Assembly (NCBI GenBank): GCA_964409645.1
Contig: CAYPEK010000019.1
Coordinates: 1 to 51,720 of the forward strand
Length of the DNA: 51,720 bases
Direction: 5' to 3'
Source: CAYPEK01 sp964409645
GTDB lineage: Bacteria; UBP15; UBA6099
Part shown: one piece after another, positions 41,466 through 50,836 of the stretch
How the letters are laid out: every line of letters starts with the position of its first letter
Numbering within the stretch: position 1 is the first letter of the stretch
The notes under the pieces: model-generated
Database searches by the model: none
Seen by the model: only the letters and a program-made list of their open reading frames with translations
What the model was told of the DNA's origin: nothing
Translations under genes and position numbers: made by a program

Positions 41466-42329
41466 TTAATATTCGCTTTCCATATCTATAATTCCCTGTA
41501 TGCAGCCGCCGCCGGCGGGACAACCGCCTTCGGTTACGTCATCAATAATATCCGCTTCAGTCGTGTTCGTCTCGACTGTGTTGTCTTCGACCGTTTCAAT
41601 AACATCGTCCACGACTTCATCCGTGGCGTCGCCGGTGTCTCCCTCAGTTTTGTCGCCGCCTTCATCGCCGCCTTCGTCGCCGCCTTCATCCGGAGCGATC
41701 TCGGAGACGTCTTTCAGTTCCTCGACTGTTGCCTTGAGGTCGTCCATCTTCTCTTGGGAAATCTCCACGGGTGTTTCAGGGGGTGCCCCGGGAGTAATCG
41801 CGCTCTCGAACCCCTGTTCGAGAACAACTTCCACGCCGCCCGCTTCAACGCTCACGCTTCCCTCGACAACCGCGATCTGAGTCTGATTGCTGATAGGATC
41901 GATACCGCAGTCAAATGCTGTTCCGCGCACACCGGCTATCGCCGCGGGAGTTTTAACCGTGAATGAAGATTCTTTCCCCAGTTTCCCGACACGCGAGACC
42001 ACGCGGCCTTGGCTGAGCGAGAAATTCGACTTCGTGGTGCCCTTACCATCACTGGTGAGTGCGTCGATCTTTGCAAGTGTGAGAGCCGTGAGCTTCACAG
42101 TGTTGCCCGCGCCCCATTTCACAACCGCTTCTCCGTCCGGTCCGGTTTTAATTGACGCGCCTTCGGAAACTTTAGCGCCGTCTTTCACGGGTGCAAAAGA
42201 CCCGCCGGCCGGTTGAACAAATACAGTTCCTTTGACTCCAGCAAGAGTCGCTTTCACCGCCGCTGCTTGCGCCGCCGCGCTGAACAGGGCTATGGCAAGC
42301 CCTACAAATATCAATAACCTTTTCGTCAT
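41466..42329 (-). CDS. Secreted FecR-domain protein
   Basis: The 287-residue protein has a signal peptide (LLIFVGLAIALFSAAAQA) and a FecR-type beta domain: GTVFVQPAGGSFAPVKDG, VVKWGAGNTVKLT, then SSFTVKTPAAIAGVRGTAFDC. Residues about 175-287 are acidic and low in complexity, with a (DEGG)n stretch and two late Cys (GGCPAGGGC). FecR domains occur in periplasmic sensor proteins and in LysM/beta-domain surface proteins. No anti-sigma or sigma gene is nearby, so a structural or polysaccharide-binding role is more likely than FecR signalling. It lies 18-21 bp from both operon neighbours. Confidence 0.85.
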   Translation of the reverse strand: MTKRLLIFVGLAIALFSAAAQAAAVKATLAGVKGTVFVQPAGGSFAPVKDGAKVSEGASIKTGPDGEAVVKWGAGNTVKLTALTLAKIDALTSDGKGTTKSNFSLSQGRVVSRVGKLGKESSFTVKTPAAIAGVRGTAFDCGIDPISNQTQIAVVEGSVSVEAGGVEVVLEQGFESAITPGAPPETPVEISQEKMDDLKATVEELKDVSEIAPDEGGDEGGDEGGDKTEGDTGDATDEVVDDVIETVEDNTVETNTTEADIIDDVTEGGCPAGGGCIQGIIDMESEY

Positions 42330-42347
42330 TTCATCCCCTCCATTGAT

Positions 42348-43112
42348 TTAATTAAAGCTGTAATTGACTGACAACCGCCAGATCATATCGTCCGGCGCGT
42401 TATTGTATAGTTTATTAATGTATATTCTACCAAGCTGCATCTTTGTCTGTTTACACAGCTTATAAGTGAGATTCCCAGTGTACTGATTGGTGAGGTGACC
42501 GATCCTGTTTCCTCCGGCATCCTTGTCCATCCCGGATGAGAATGTATAAGCGACATCGCCCATCCACTTTTTATTGAAGATCGGGAACGTAACATTGGCC
42601 TTCTCGGTCAGAACGCGCGATTTGTTCCACGCTGTCTTCGTGCTGTAGCCGGTTGTAAACGAATACTTCAAACCTTTCGATTTCGGATTGAGCGTGTAAA
42701 GAATAGAGCTCGAAAACTTATCCTGATTTTCCAGCGGAACCACAAACAGGTTCGCCGTGTTCTCAGGATTGCTCGAGTACGAGTACCCGAACGTGCCGAC
42801 CATCCGCGGGTTGAACACGTAAATCAGGTTCACACCGCCGATGTGCGTGAGCATTCTGCCCTTGTCGATTCCGTACTGATTCAGATAAAACAGGTTTCCC
42901 AACACGTTCTTGTCGAGGGAGCGCGTCAGGGAAATCATGGTGTACTCATACGACTCGCCGCTGTAATTGCCTACCGAGTCCGACACCTTGCTGTGGCTTT
43001 CCACCCTTGTCATCGCCGTGATTTTCACGGGACCTTCCTTGGCTTGAGCGATCATCGGCAGAGCAAAAAACGCCAGCATAATCGCTGCCATGTACAGTTT
43101 CTTCCTCTTCAT
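42348..43112 (-). CDS. Outer-membrane beta-barrel candidate (254 aa)
   Basis: The product starts with a signal peptide (LYMAAIMLAFFALPMIAQA) and then alternates polar and aromatic residues in short strands (YEYTMISLTRSL, GTFGYSYSSN, YSFTTGYSTKTAW, GNLTYKLCKQT), ending in NYSFN. This is the pattern of transmembrane beta-barrels, whose last residue is usually Phe or close to it. I do not recognise a specific family. The start at 43112 is the ATG after AAAAGG; a GGGAGG further upstream fits less well, and an ATG seven codons later is also possible. It is the first gene of the operon with the FecR-domain and Ig-like proteins, and the three may form one envelope assembly. Confidence 0.65.
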   Translation of the reverse strand: MKRKKLYMAAIMLAFFALPMIAQAKEGPVKITAMTRVESHSKVSDSVGNYSGESYEYTMISLTRSLDKNVLGNLFYLNQYGIDKGRMLTHIGGVNLIYVFNPRMVGTFGYSYSSNPENTANLFVVPLENQDKFSSSILYTLNPKSKGLKYSFTTGYSTKTAWNKSRVLTEKANVTFPIFNKKWMGDVAYTFSSGMDKDAGGNRIGHLTNQYTGNLTYKLCKQTKMQLGRIYINKLYNNAPDDMIWRLSVNYSFN

Positions 43113-43308
43113 AGTCCTTTTGTAACCTCCCAAAATTTTTTTATAATTAATATGTTTATTAAAACATAAAAATAAAAATAAATTCTTATTATTTAAAAAT
43201 TATCTCAAATATTATAAATATGAACTAAGATTATTTCAATCCAATCCGATTCAAATTTATTTATATCGCGTTATGTTATTCATAGCATAAAGGAAACCCG
43301 CACAAGAT

Positions 43309-46300
43309 TCAAATTCCGGCTATTGCTTCGTCCACCGCTATCTGAAGCCTCGAAAACGCTTTGGCAGGGTTGTGGAACCAGTCCGTTGACCATACATGAT
43401 GAATCTTCCAGCCGAGCCCGACAAGTGACTGCTCGCGAAGCCGGTCGCGGTCCCGCGCGGTTTTATAGCCGCCATAATTCGCACCGTCGCATTCAATGCC
43501 GAGCACATAGCGTCCGGGCGATGCCGGGTCCACCACCGCGAGGTCGATACGATGTCCGGAGCAGCCGATTTTCCTATGCACCGTATATCCACGCGCCGAA
43601 AGCGCCCTGTAAACCGATTCCTCGAACGGCGATTCCGTATCTCCAGCCTCTCCAAAAGCTATCTCCCGCCGCTTGGAGACGCCGCCCGCTTCCGCGAATT
43701 CGAGATACTTTTTCAGCAGTCTTCCGCCTGCATGTGTCAGTCTGGACGCATCTATATCCGCGCCGCGAATCGAGCTGAACACAACCACGCGCTCACCGGC
43801 TCTCGTGGCAAGCACGTTCAGCCATCTCTCTCCGCCTTCCCTTCGCAGCGGCCCGAATTCCATCCGGATGTTACCGGACGCATCCTTCCCATATCCTATG
43901 CTGATGAACATTACATCCCGCTCGTCGCCATGAATATCTTCGGGAACCTTCACGAAAAACGGGTCCTCTTTTTCTTCATCGAAGAACCCCTCGTATAACT
44001 CATTTTCCTTCCTCAGCAACTCAATCTCGTCGAGAATAGCATCCCGCTGCCTCGCGTTGAGCGTAGCCACGCCCAGACTTTTCCCCGGTGTTGACGCCGC
44101 GTGTCCCATGACCGCCTCAGCTATTTTACGCGCTTCCAAGCTGTTTGCTCGGTTGCCGTCTTCGTCTGATGTTCCGCCTTCAATATACACGAATTTCACC
44201 CCGAGCTCACCCTCACAGTCCGACGGCGAAGGGAACGTTACTAAGCGGCCCTCATAAAACTCATCGTTTGAAAACGCGAATAATGATTCATGGCGGCTGC
44301 GATAGTGCCATCGAAGTGTTTTTTTGAACTTGTCCGGAAAAACCTTTTCGCAGTGTTCAAAAAAACTATTTCTAACCTTAATAGTTTCGGCTTCCTCCAA
44401 TGCCTCAGTTTCAGAAACGATATCTGCTATAGGTTGTTCTTGCATGTTGTCGCCCACTATCACAACCTGCCTGCCCCGCAGAATTGCTCCTATTGCTTCT
44501 CCGGGCGTTATCCCGCCCGCTTCGTCAAACACCACTATGTCGAATTTAATACTTTCGGGATCAATATACCGAGCCGCCGCCAACGGGCTCATCATCATGC
44601 AAGGTTTCAGAGCCAGCGCCAACGCGTCGTTTTCCTGAAGAAATTCTCGCAACGATTTGCTACGTTGCTCGTTTACGGCTTCCTGCATGATCCCGCCGAT
44701 CCGGTCGCGCATCCCGGGGTCGGTATCGAGCGCGGCTATGCGTGAAAGGCATAATCCCCTGATCCGCAATGAGGCAAGTTCGCATTGCAAAACATCGAGG
44801 GCCGCGAATTCGCTTACGAGGTTCTCATGTTTTACGGCATCGAATGTCCGCAGATAGGGCATGCCGGCGAGCGCCGCATCCACCCAGCTTCTCATGAACG
44901 CTTTCTCGAATGCGGGTCTCACCCTGTCGGGACTTACATTTGCCTCCATGACTTTGGCGACATAATCCTTTGCGAATGTCGGTTCGAGCACCGCAATCGC
45001 ATTGCGCAAAAGAAGCCAGTTGCGCAGTTCTTCGGGGTTGGCATCCATTAACTCAAGTTTTTTGAGGAGCGCGTCCATCGGCGCATCGACGAACCGCATG
45101 CCGAGTCCCGCGGCTGGGTCGAACTTTGCGTCTCCCGCGAACTTCTTCCACGCGGTGAAAAACTGCCCCACATGCGCGTCAAGCGCGTTCACTGCATCCG
45201 CGAATAGTTGCGGGTCCTCCACGCCGTTCACGCACAGAGTCTCGAATGCCGCCTTGCCGGGATGCGCCGAGACCGCCCGTTGGAAACTCTCCATCCACCC
45301 GGCGTGCTTCCGCATTCCGGCCCAATCGCTGTGTATTCCATCCCAGAGAGGCCCAAACAATTCTCTCAAATAAGCATCGTTCGAGCGGATATAGACATCT
45401 CCCTGCATTGCTTCTGAGACCGCACGAAGGTCATCGGCAGCCTGTGTGAAAGAATGTGCGTCGGCATCCTTGTAAAGCGCGCGTAATAGTCTCCTCACCG
45501 CCCAATAAGACGGCGTAACGAATCTTAAAGGATTCTTTCCCATGCGGTTTATAGTTTCAGTCAGCGCTTCAGGCTTCGCAGTGAATACCGAACTGTTGAA
45601 CATCGCCGCGGCGAGTCGCCGCTTCTCTTTCTGTTTCTCACCGAGAGCGATAACTTCAGCTATCTGCGCCGCCTGTTCAGCCCATCGCGGGTCGGATATC
45701 TGCTTCCGGTCCGGCCGAGGCGAGTTCAGTATCAGCGCCGCGATATTCTTCATTTCTTTTAATTGCGGGAACGTGTCGCCCGGCGGTGCACCCATTGCCC
45801 GGAGAGCGGCCGCGGACTGTTTCAACGCCGGGATTATCGAGAGCAATGCTTTAATATCGTTAAGAATCGCCTGTTGTTGCTGTCTGGCAAGATCGTAAGA
45901 TTTTACACCGATCCACGGATTTTTTGACGGAGGCCAAGCAGCGACAAGAGCTTCGGCAAACGTGGCCATTTCTTTGCGCACTTGCACGTAATCCTCGGCC
46001 GTTACCTTGGAAATATCCGGAAACGCGGCCTGAATGTTCGTCGTGCCCGCGTCGGCGGCCAACCGGCCGAATGCTCTGTACAACGAATAACCGAGCGGTT
46101 CCTTCGTTTCATGCAACTGCGCCGGATAACTATTCAGCGTCTCCCTTATTACGTTCAGCTTCATGAATGCGCCGGTATCTGGCGCGGACGGCTGCTCTCC
46201 CGCCATAGCATACGTACGCCCGAGTTGCGACGCCACCTCGCGCCTGTTTGTCTTCCCGACGTGCAATTCCAGACAAAAATCGCCAAGCCCGCACGCCTCC

Positions 46301-47355
46301 AGCCGTTTCCGCACCGCTTTAAGCGCCGCCGCCTTCCCGCTGATAAACAGGACCTTCTTTCCCGCCGCCATAGACTCGCTGATTATGTTTGTTATCGTTT
46401 GAGACTTGCCGGTTCCCGGCGGCCCCTTGATAACAAGGCTCGCACCGCGCTTAACCGCTTCGATCGCTTCCTGCTGGCTCGAGTCCGCATCCGTCACTTG
46501 AAATACACGGTCAGGTGATATTCCGCGGTCGAACATGCCGACATCCGGCATCTTCTCGAGCGGCTTCAGAGCGTCCTCTTTCCCGCAAAGCGCCTTAACG
46601 AGCTCGTTTTCATGGAACATATACCTGTGGTCGTCGAGGTCTTTATACAACTCGTACCCACTGAAAGAGAACATTGAAAGAAAGATGTCGTCCAGCAATC
46701 GCCAGCCGGGAAGCCAGTTAATCGTTTCGGATATCTTATTGAAGAAATCGTTCGGGTCGAACTCATGCGCGTCGGGATTGAAAGCCGGCATGGCGATCTT
46801 GTGTTCGCGCATGCACGCCAACGCAAGCGCAGGGTTGAAGAAGGCGCCTTCCTCCGTTACGGCAAACGTGTGGCGTCTTGCAACACCGCAGCGCTCGAGC
46901 CTCACCGGCACAAGAACAAGCGGCGCTCGGAAAAAATCGTCCGAATTCGCGGATTCACGCCACTCAAGGAAGCCGAGAGCGAGAAACAGCGCGTTCACCC
47001 CTCGGTTGTCATAAAATGTCGCGGATCTTCGGGCCGCAACGAGCAGCCGTCGATCGAGTTCCGCGGCAGGCAGTTCGGTTTGAAGATAATCATGTTTTTC
47101 GAGTCCGTCGGGTAGTTCAACCTCGGATTCTTTCGAAGCGCCCATATACTCTGTCCCGTCCTTAGACTCTTCGTTAGCGAGAAATCCCATTTTTGCGCCG
47201 TTTATGAGTATCCCGCACATCCGGGCTGGCGCCTCTTCGATAATTCGCAACGATGTCGTCTTGGACGGCGTGAAGTAAAGCAACTGGTTCCGCTTGGAGC
47301 GGTCTATCAGTTCCTCCATCCACTTGTTTATATGCAGCTCGAAACTCTCAGCCAA
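43309..47355 (-). CDS. DUF4011-type superfamily 1 helicase with C-terminal PD-(D/E)xK-like nuclease
   Basis: This is the largest protein here (1348 residues). Residues 10-30 (NKWMEELIDRSKRNQLLYF) are the DUF4011 signature. The Walker A motif GPPGTGKS is at 311-318, and Walker B-like VVFDEAGG near 943 opens a second helicase half with VVIVGDNMQEQP and WHYRSRHESL, as in Upf1-like SF1 helicases. The last 110 residues resemble REase-MTES/Vsr-type nucleases (IDLAVVDP near 1270, IECDGANYGGYKTARDRDRL, WSTDWFHNP). Such helicase-nuclease proteins occur among anti-phage defence genes; defence here is inference. A TTG start after GGAG is the best fit. It is a single-gene unit, divergent from the TPR gene. 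Confidence 0.85.
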   Translation of the reverse strand: MAESFELHINKWMEELIDRSKRNQLLYFTPSKTTSLRIIEEAPARMCGILINGAKMGFLANEESKDGTEYMGASKESEVELPDGLEKHDYLQTELPAAELDRRLLVAARRSATFYDNRGVNALFLALGFLEWRESANSDDFFRAPLVLVPVRLERCGVARRHTFAVTEEGAFFNPALALACMREHKIAMPAFNPDAHEFDPNDFFNKISETINWLPGWRLLDDIFLSMFSFSGYELYKDLDDHRYMFHENELVKALCGKEDALKPLEKMPDVGMFDRGISPDRVFQVTDADSSQQEAIEAVKRGASLVIKGPPGTGKSQTITNIISESMAAGKKVLFISGKAAALKAVRKRLEACGLGDFCLELHVGKTNRREVASQLGRTYAMAGEQPSAPDTGAFMKLNVIRETLNSYPAQLHETKEPLGYSLYRAFGRLAADAGTTNIQAAFPDISKVTAEDYVQVRKEMATFAEALVAAWPPSKNPWIGVKSYDLARQQQQAILNDIKALLSIIPALKQSAAALRAMGAPPGDTFPQLKEMKNIAALILNSPRPDRKQISDPRWAEQAAQIAEVIALGEKQKEKRRLAAAMFNSSVFTAKPEALTETINRMGKNPLRFVTPSYWAVRRLLRALYKDADAHSFTQAADDLRAVSEAMQGDVYIRSNDAYLRELFGPLWDGIHSDWAGMRKHAGWMESFQRAVSAHPGKAAFETLCVNGVEDPQLFADAVNALDAHVGQFFTAWKKFAGDAKFDPAAGLGMRFVDAPMDALLKKLELMDANPEELRNWLLLRNAIAVLEPTFAKDYVAKVMEANVSPDRVRPAFEKAFMRSWVDAALAGMPYLRTFDAVKHENLVSEFAALDVLQCELASLRIRGLCLSRIAALDTDPGMRDRIGGIMQEAVNEQRSKSLREFLQENDALALALKPCMMMSPLAAARYIDPESIKFDIVVFDEAGGITPGEAIGAILRGRQVVIVGDNMQEQPIADIVSETEALEEAETIKVRNSFFEHCEKVFPDKFKKTLRWHYRSRHESLFAFSNDEFYEGRLVTFPSPSDCEGELGVKFVYIEGGTSDEDGNRANSLEARKIAEAVMGHAASTPGKSLGVATLNARQRDAILDEIELLRKENELYEGFFDEEKEDPFFVKVPEDIHGDERDVMFISIGYGKDASGNIRMEFGPLRREGGERWLNVLATRAGERVVVFSSIRGADIDASRLTHAGGRLLKKYLEFAEAGGVSKRREIAFGEAGDTESPFEESVYRALSARGYTVHRKIGCSGHRIDLAVVDPASPGRYVLGIECDGANYGGYKTARDRDRLREQSLVGLGWKIHHVWSTDWFHNPAKAFSRLQIAVDEAIAGI

Positions 47356-47476
47356 TTCATTCTCCAGTGATACCTTCTGAACATAGGTATAGCACGCATC
47401 AAGTCATTCTGTCTATCGTGGAAGTTTACTATGCAAAATGCCTGTTCCGGAGAGTAATCCGGGTTCGAAGTCTGTC

Positions 47477-47505
47477 TTTATTAGCGAACCGGAGAGGGAT
47501 ATAAT
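47477..47505 (+). promoter_or_regulatory. Candidate promoter of the 274-residue TPR gene
   Basis: A perfect TATAAT (47500-47505) lies 28 bp before the ATG with TTTATT 17 bp further upstream. The -35 match is poor, and the transcript leader would be very short. Confidence 0.35.
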
Positions 47506-47533
47506 ATATTGCAATAAAACAGGAGGCACGGTC

Positions 47534-48358
47534 ATGAAAAGATGTTTTGTGGCATTGATGGCACTGTTTGCGGCGGCGGCAATCAGCATCTCAGCAGTGG
47601 CAAGCGTGGAAAAAGGCGACGCGGCGATGAAGGACAAAAGATACCGTGAGGCAATAAAGCAATACGAATCTTATCTGAAAAAGAATCCGAACGACTCAGC
47701 GGTAATTGTAAAACTCGCCTATGCGTACGACTCCGCGAAATGGTTCGGTCAGGCCGTCCAGTGGTGGGAAAAATACATTGATAAGTTCGAGGACGGCAAA
47801 GACATAATAAAGGCGAAAAAAGCTGCTGCGAAAGATCACCGATGGATCGGCGCAAATTATTACAACAATCTCGGAGAATCGCCCGAACTTGCAGTCCAGA
47901 ACCTCGAACGCGCAATCGAACTCGACCCGAAACTCTCGGATTCATATATCTGGCTTGCTCGGATACAACTCAGCGAGGGCCGTTACGGTGACGCCGTGAA
48001 ACTGCTGGACAAAGCGAAAAAAGCGCTTCCGGACGACAAGACGATAGCGTGGATGTACAAAACCGCAAAAGGAAAACTGGATAACGGCGGTTCCGCGTAC
48101 GATAAATACGTTCAGGGATGGAACCTGTACGCGAACGGAGATAAGGACGGCGCGCTCGAACGGTTCCGCGCGGCATCGGCGGACAATCCGGATTTCGCTG
48201 CCGCTCATCTCTGGATCGCGCGCATACTTCATGAAAAAGGCGACTTCGAAGGTGCGATTCCGGAGTGGCAGGCCGTATTGAAGTTCGAACCGGACAACGC
48301 GCGGGCGGCTTGGTTCCTCAAAAACGCGCAAGCAGCCGCTTCGCCCAAAAAGAAATGA
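47534..48358 (+). CDS. Secreted TPR protein (274 aa)
   Basis: ATG 47534 is the start because AGGAGG stands 7 bp upstream. A signal peptide (CFVALMALFAAAAISISAVA) is followed by TPR units from about residue 25 to the end, for example KDKRYREAIKQYESYLKKNPND and PELAVQNLERAIELDPKLSDSY. It is therefore a periplasmic or outer-membrane-associated scaffold protein. No partner is evident from the neighbourhood. A convergent beta-propeller gene ends 10 bp downstream. Confidence 0.85.
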   Translation: MKRCFVALMALFAAAAISISAVASVEKGDAAMKDKRYREAIKQYESYLKKNPNDSAVIVKLAYAYDSAKWFGQAVQWWEKYIDKFEDGKDIIKAKKAAAKDHRWIGANYYNNLGESPELAVQNLERAIELDPKLSDSYIWLARIQLSEGRYGDAVKLLDKAKKALPDDKTIAWMYKTAKGKLDNGGSAYDKYVQGWNLYANGDKDGALERFRAASADNPDFAAAHLWIARILHEKGDFEGAIPEWQAVLKFEPDNARAAWFLKNAQAAASPKKK

Positions 48359-48368
48359 TCGGGGCGGT

Positions 48369-49748
48369 TCATCGCCGCTTTGCGATTTCTTTCATGAAAT
48401 CGTCGATTCGAACTTCTATCAGTCCGTACATGCTGCCCGCATATACCCGCCCTTTTTTCGCTGAAACGTGTATTTCCCGGCACGTGCGGCCTATGTAGAT
48501 TTTGCCGAGATACTTATATTTCGTATCGTACACCCGGAAATACGGATCGGTCATGCTGCCCACGTAAATAAGATTACGCCGCGTGTCCGTAGCCACAGCT
48601 CGCACGCCGGGCAGCGTTCTGATGATTCCGATAATCTTTAGAGTTTTCATATCCAGAACATGGATCGTTCCGGTGATAATATGAGTTATATAAATACGGC
48701 CGAGTTTACGGTCCATCCCGGCGCCAAGCGAAAAGAAATGCATCAGCAATCTTCTTCTCATCGGGCGAAGTGTTGACATGTCAATTTCGCTCATCAGGTA
48801 CGGGTATATGCAGCAATTCGCACTGTACATCCGCTCACGATACGGGTCGGTCTCCATCCATCCGGGACAAGAACTCGTATTCACCGACTTTATCCGCTTT
48901 AGACCCGGCAGAGATAAAATGAGATACGACGTCAGTCCCTCATGAGTAACAATTACGCGTTTTCGTTCGGAGTCCAAAACAATGTTTTCCGGACGGTCAC
49001 GCACCGGCACGCTCCGGATGGGCCTGAGTGTCTTCGCATCCAGCACCCAAAGCCGTGCGTTCCTATAGTCTGTCACGAGCAGCTTGGTGTCGTTTTCCGT
49101 CAGCGCCAGATCGTAAAGCCTGTCGTGCGACCACTTCATAATCTTTTTCGGGTTCTCGAGATCGATTTTATATAGGCTGAAATAGTGTGGTTTGTTCTTC
49201 TTCTCCCGATCCTTTGCGGTGAAATAAACATATCTGTCGTCACTAGATGTCAGGATTTTAATCAAGCCGCTGTAAGCTTTCGCCTGCTTCGGCGTGTATA
49301 TGTCCGTGAACATGAAAACCGGGCGCGCATATTTCTCCTTTTGAATAAGTTCGACAACGTCCGGTGTCAGCCGGCGCGGCGTGAAAAGGAAAAAAAATGA
49401 GAGCACCGCTATATTCAGAAGAATTCCAGCCGCTGTCTCAACACGAATCTTGCCGAAACCCGCCAACAACGCCAGAATCGCGGTTGTAAATAATAACAAA
49501 ACCCAAAAATAAAACATGGATGCGTACAAAACAGCTACAGCAATAAATGCGAAAATTAGATAGTAAAGATAATAAACTAATTTCAGCGTCCGCATAGGTT
49601 TCTTCCCGGAAAGAACGACTCCTCGATACCATGCATGCCCTGCGGACACAGTCAACACCAGCGGCATAATCGGAACTATTGCGGATATATTGATCAATAC
49701 CATTACAAAAGGAAATAATGATGATACATAATGCCGGAGGAATTTCAT
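48369..49748 (-). CDS. Membrane-anchored YVTN-type beta-propeller protein
   Basis: The first 125 residues of 459 contain about four transmembrane helices. The remainder is a repeat of four-strand blades with the YVTN-propeller pattern (NTKLLVTDYRNARLWVLDAKTLRPIRSV, RKRVIVTHEGLTSYLILSLPGLKRI, GRIYITHIITGTIHVLDMKTLKII, RNLIYVGSMTDPYFRVYD). It probably holds the propeller on the periplasmic side as a binding platform. Two blades contain paired Cys (SSCPGW, ANCCIY). No enzymatic motif is seen. Confidence 0.75.
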   Translation of the reverse strand: MKFLRHYVSSLFPFVMVLINISAIVPIMPLVLTVSAGHAWYRGVVLSGKKPMRTLKLVYYLYYLIFAFIAVAVLYASMFYFWVLLLFTTAILALLAGFGKIRVETAAGILLNIAVLSFFFLFTPRRLTPDVVELIQKEKYARPVFMFTDIYTPKQAKAYSGLIKILTSSDDRYVYFTAKDREKKNKPHYFSLYKIDLENPKKIMKWSHDRLYDLALTENDTKLLVTDYRNARLWVLDAKTLRPIRSVPVRDRPENIVLDSERKRVIVTHEGLTSYLILSLPGLKRIKSVNTSSCPGWMETDPYRERMYSANCCIYPYLMSEIDMSTLRPMRRRLLMHFFSLGAGMDRKLGRIYITHIITGTIHVLDMKTLKIIGIIRTLPGVRAVATDTRRNLIYVGSMTDPYFRVYDTKYKYLGKIYIGRTCREIHVSAKKGRVYAGSMYGLIEVRIDDFMKEIAKRR

Positions 49749-49855
49749 ATATTACTGATTATAATCAATCGAATTAAAAAGGACTATTACTGACGGAAAC
49801 AATTTATATTTTCAACTATTCGCGAATAATACTTATTCTTTGATACAAAATAATA

Positions 49856-49885
49856 TTGATTTACATTAATTGTGGCCTGTACAAT
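49856..49885 (+). promoter_or_regulatory. Candidate promoter of the metallophosphoesterase gene
   Basis: TTGATT (49856-49861) and TACAAT (49880-49885) are 18 bp apart, about 31 bp upstream of the GTG start. Confidence 0.35.
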
Positions 49886-49916
49886 ATAGAAATCGGCACT
49901 TTGGAGGAATCTGCAA

Positions 49917-50828
49917 GTGACATATAAATTTCGTATAAAACATAACGCTATTATCGCTATTGCATTTATTGCGATCACAGCCATGTCGTTCGTGGCGCCA
50001 AAAACACCTGCCGCCGGAGCAGATACCGAGATTGTTAAATTCGCACAGATTTCGGACGACCATTTCAACCCGAAAAGCAACCGCGTCACATGGAGAATGG
50101 TGAAATATTCGGGAGAGTTACTCAAAGACGCCATCGACCAGATCAACAACACGCCCGGCATGGATTTCGTCGTTTTTACAGGCGATCTGACCGACTCGCC
50201 GAGCTATGACCATCATGTCGAGTTCGCAAAGATCGCAAACATGCTCGATGTTCCGTGGTACTGGGCAACCGGCAACCATGATCTCAGCCAGTCCGGAAGC
50301 ATGAACCGCGCAAAGTTTCTCGAAGTTATGAACAAACACAACAGTTACATACGCCCGAAAAGCACGTGCTATTCGTTCACGAAAGGCGGCGTGGTATTCT
50401 ACTCGATGGACGGCGCAAGCGACACTGTGAACACGGCAAAAGGAACATTCTCAAAAACATGTCTCGGGTTTCTCGATAAAAGCCTGACTGAAAACAGCGC
50501 CAAGCCCGCTGTCATTTTTCAACACTTTCCTCTTGTGTATCCGATTAAGTCGGCAAGCCACGAAGTGACCAATCAGGCGGAATATCTTGCAATTCTCGAC
50601 AATCACACAAACGTCAAGGCCGTTATTTCAGGCCATTATCATATAGACAAGATTCAGACGAGGAACAACGTCCTTCACGTCTCGTCTCCCTCACTCGTCG
50701 AGTATCCGAACGCTTTCAGAATTATTACACTAACACGAACGGGTGGCGACCTGAAGATAGACGTTAAAACCGTCGAGACTCGCCTTAAAGACGTGCAAAA
50801 GATGAGTTTAGACACCAAGGGGAAATGA
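49917..50828 (+). CDS. Secreted calcineurin-like metallophosphoesterase
   Basis: GTG 49917 is the start, with GGAGGA 9 bp upstream. The 303-residue protein has a signal peptide (AIIAIAFIAITAMSFVAP) and a full metallophosphoesterase site: Asp47-x-His49 (ISDDHF), Asp90 in FTGDLTD, Asn120-His121-Asp122 in TGNHD, His in FQHFPL, and GHYH. It is of the extracellular phosphodiesterase/phosphatase type and needs two metal ions. Its substrate is unknown. It is convergent with the membrane protein at the right edge, with 8 bp between them. Confidence 0.92.
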   Translation: MTYKFRIKHNAIIAIAFIAITAMSFVAPKTPAAGADTEIVKFAQISDDHFNPKSNRVTWRMVKYSGELLKDAIDQINNTPGMDFVVFTGDLTDSPSYDHHVEFAKIANMLDVPWYWATGNHDLSQSGSMNRAKFLEVMNKHNSYIRPKSTCYSFTKGGVVFYSMDGASDTVNTAKGTFSKTCLGFLDKSLTENSAKPAVIFQHFPLVYPIKSASHEVTNQAEYLAILDNHTNVKAVISGHYHIDKIQTRNNVLHVSSPSLVEYPNAFRIITLTRTGGDLKIDVKTVETRLKDVQKMSLDTKGK

Positions 50829-50836
50829 GTTCCGCC

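Noticed and set aside
47461..47480. GGTTCGAA-like sequence suggesting a tRNA T-arm
   Set aside because: No matching acceptor, D or anticodon arms could be built around it.
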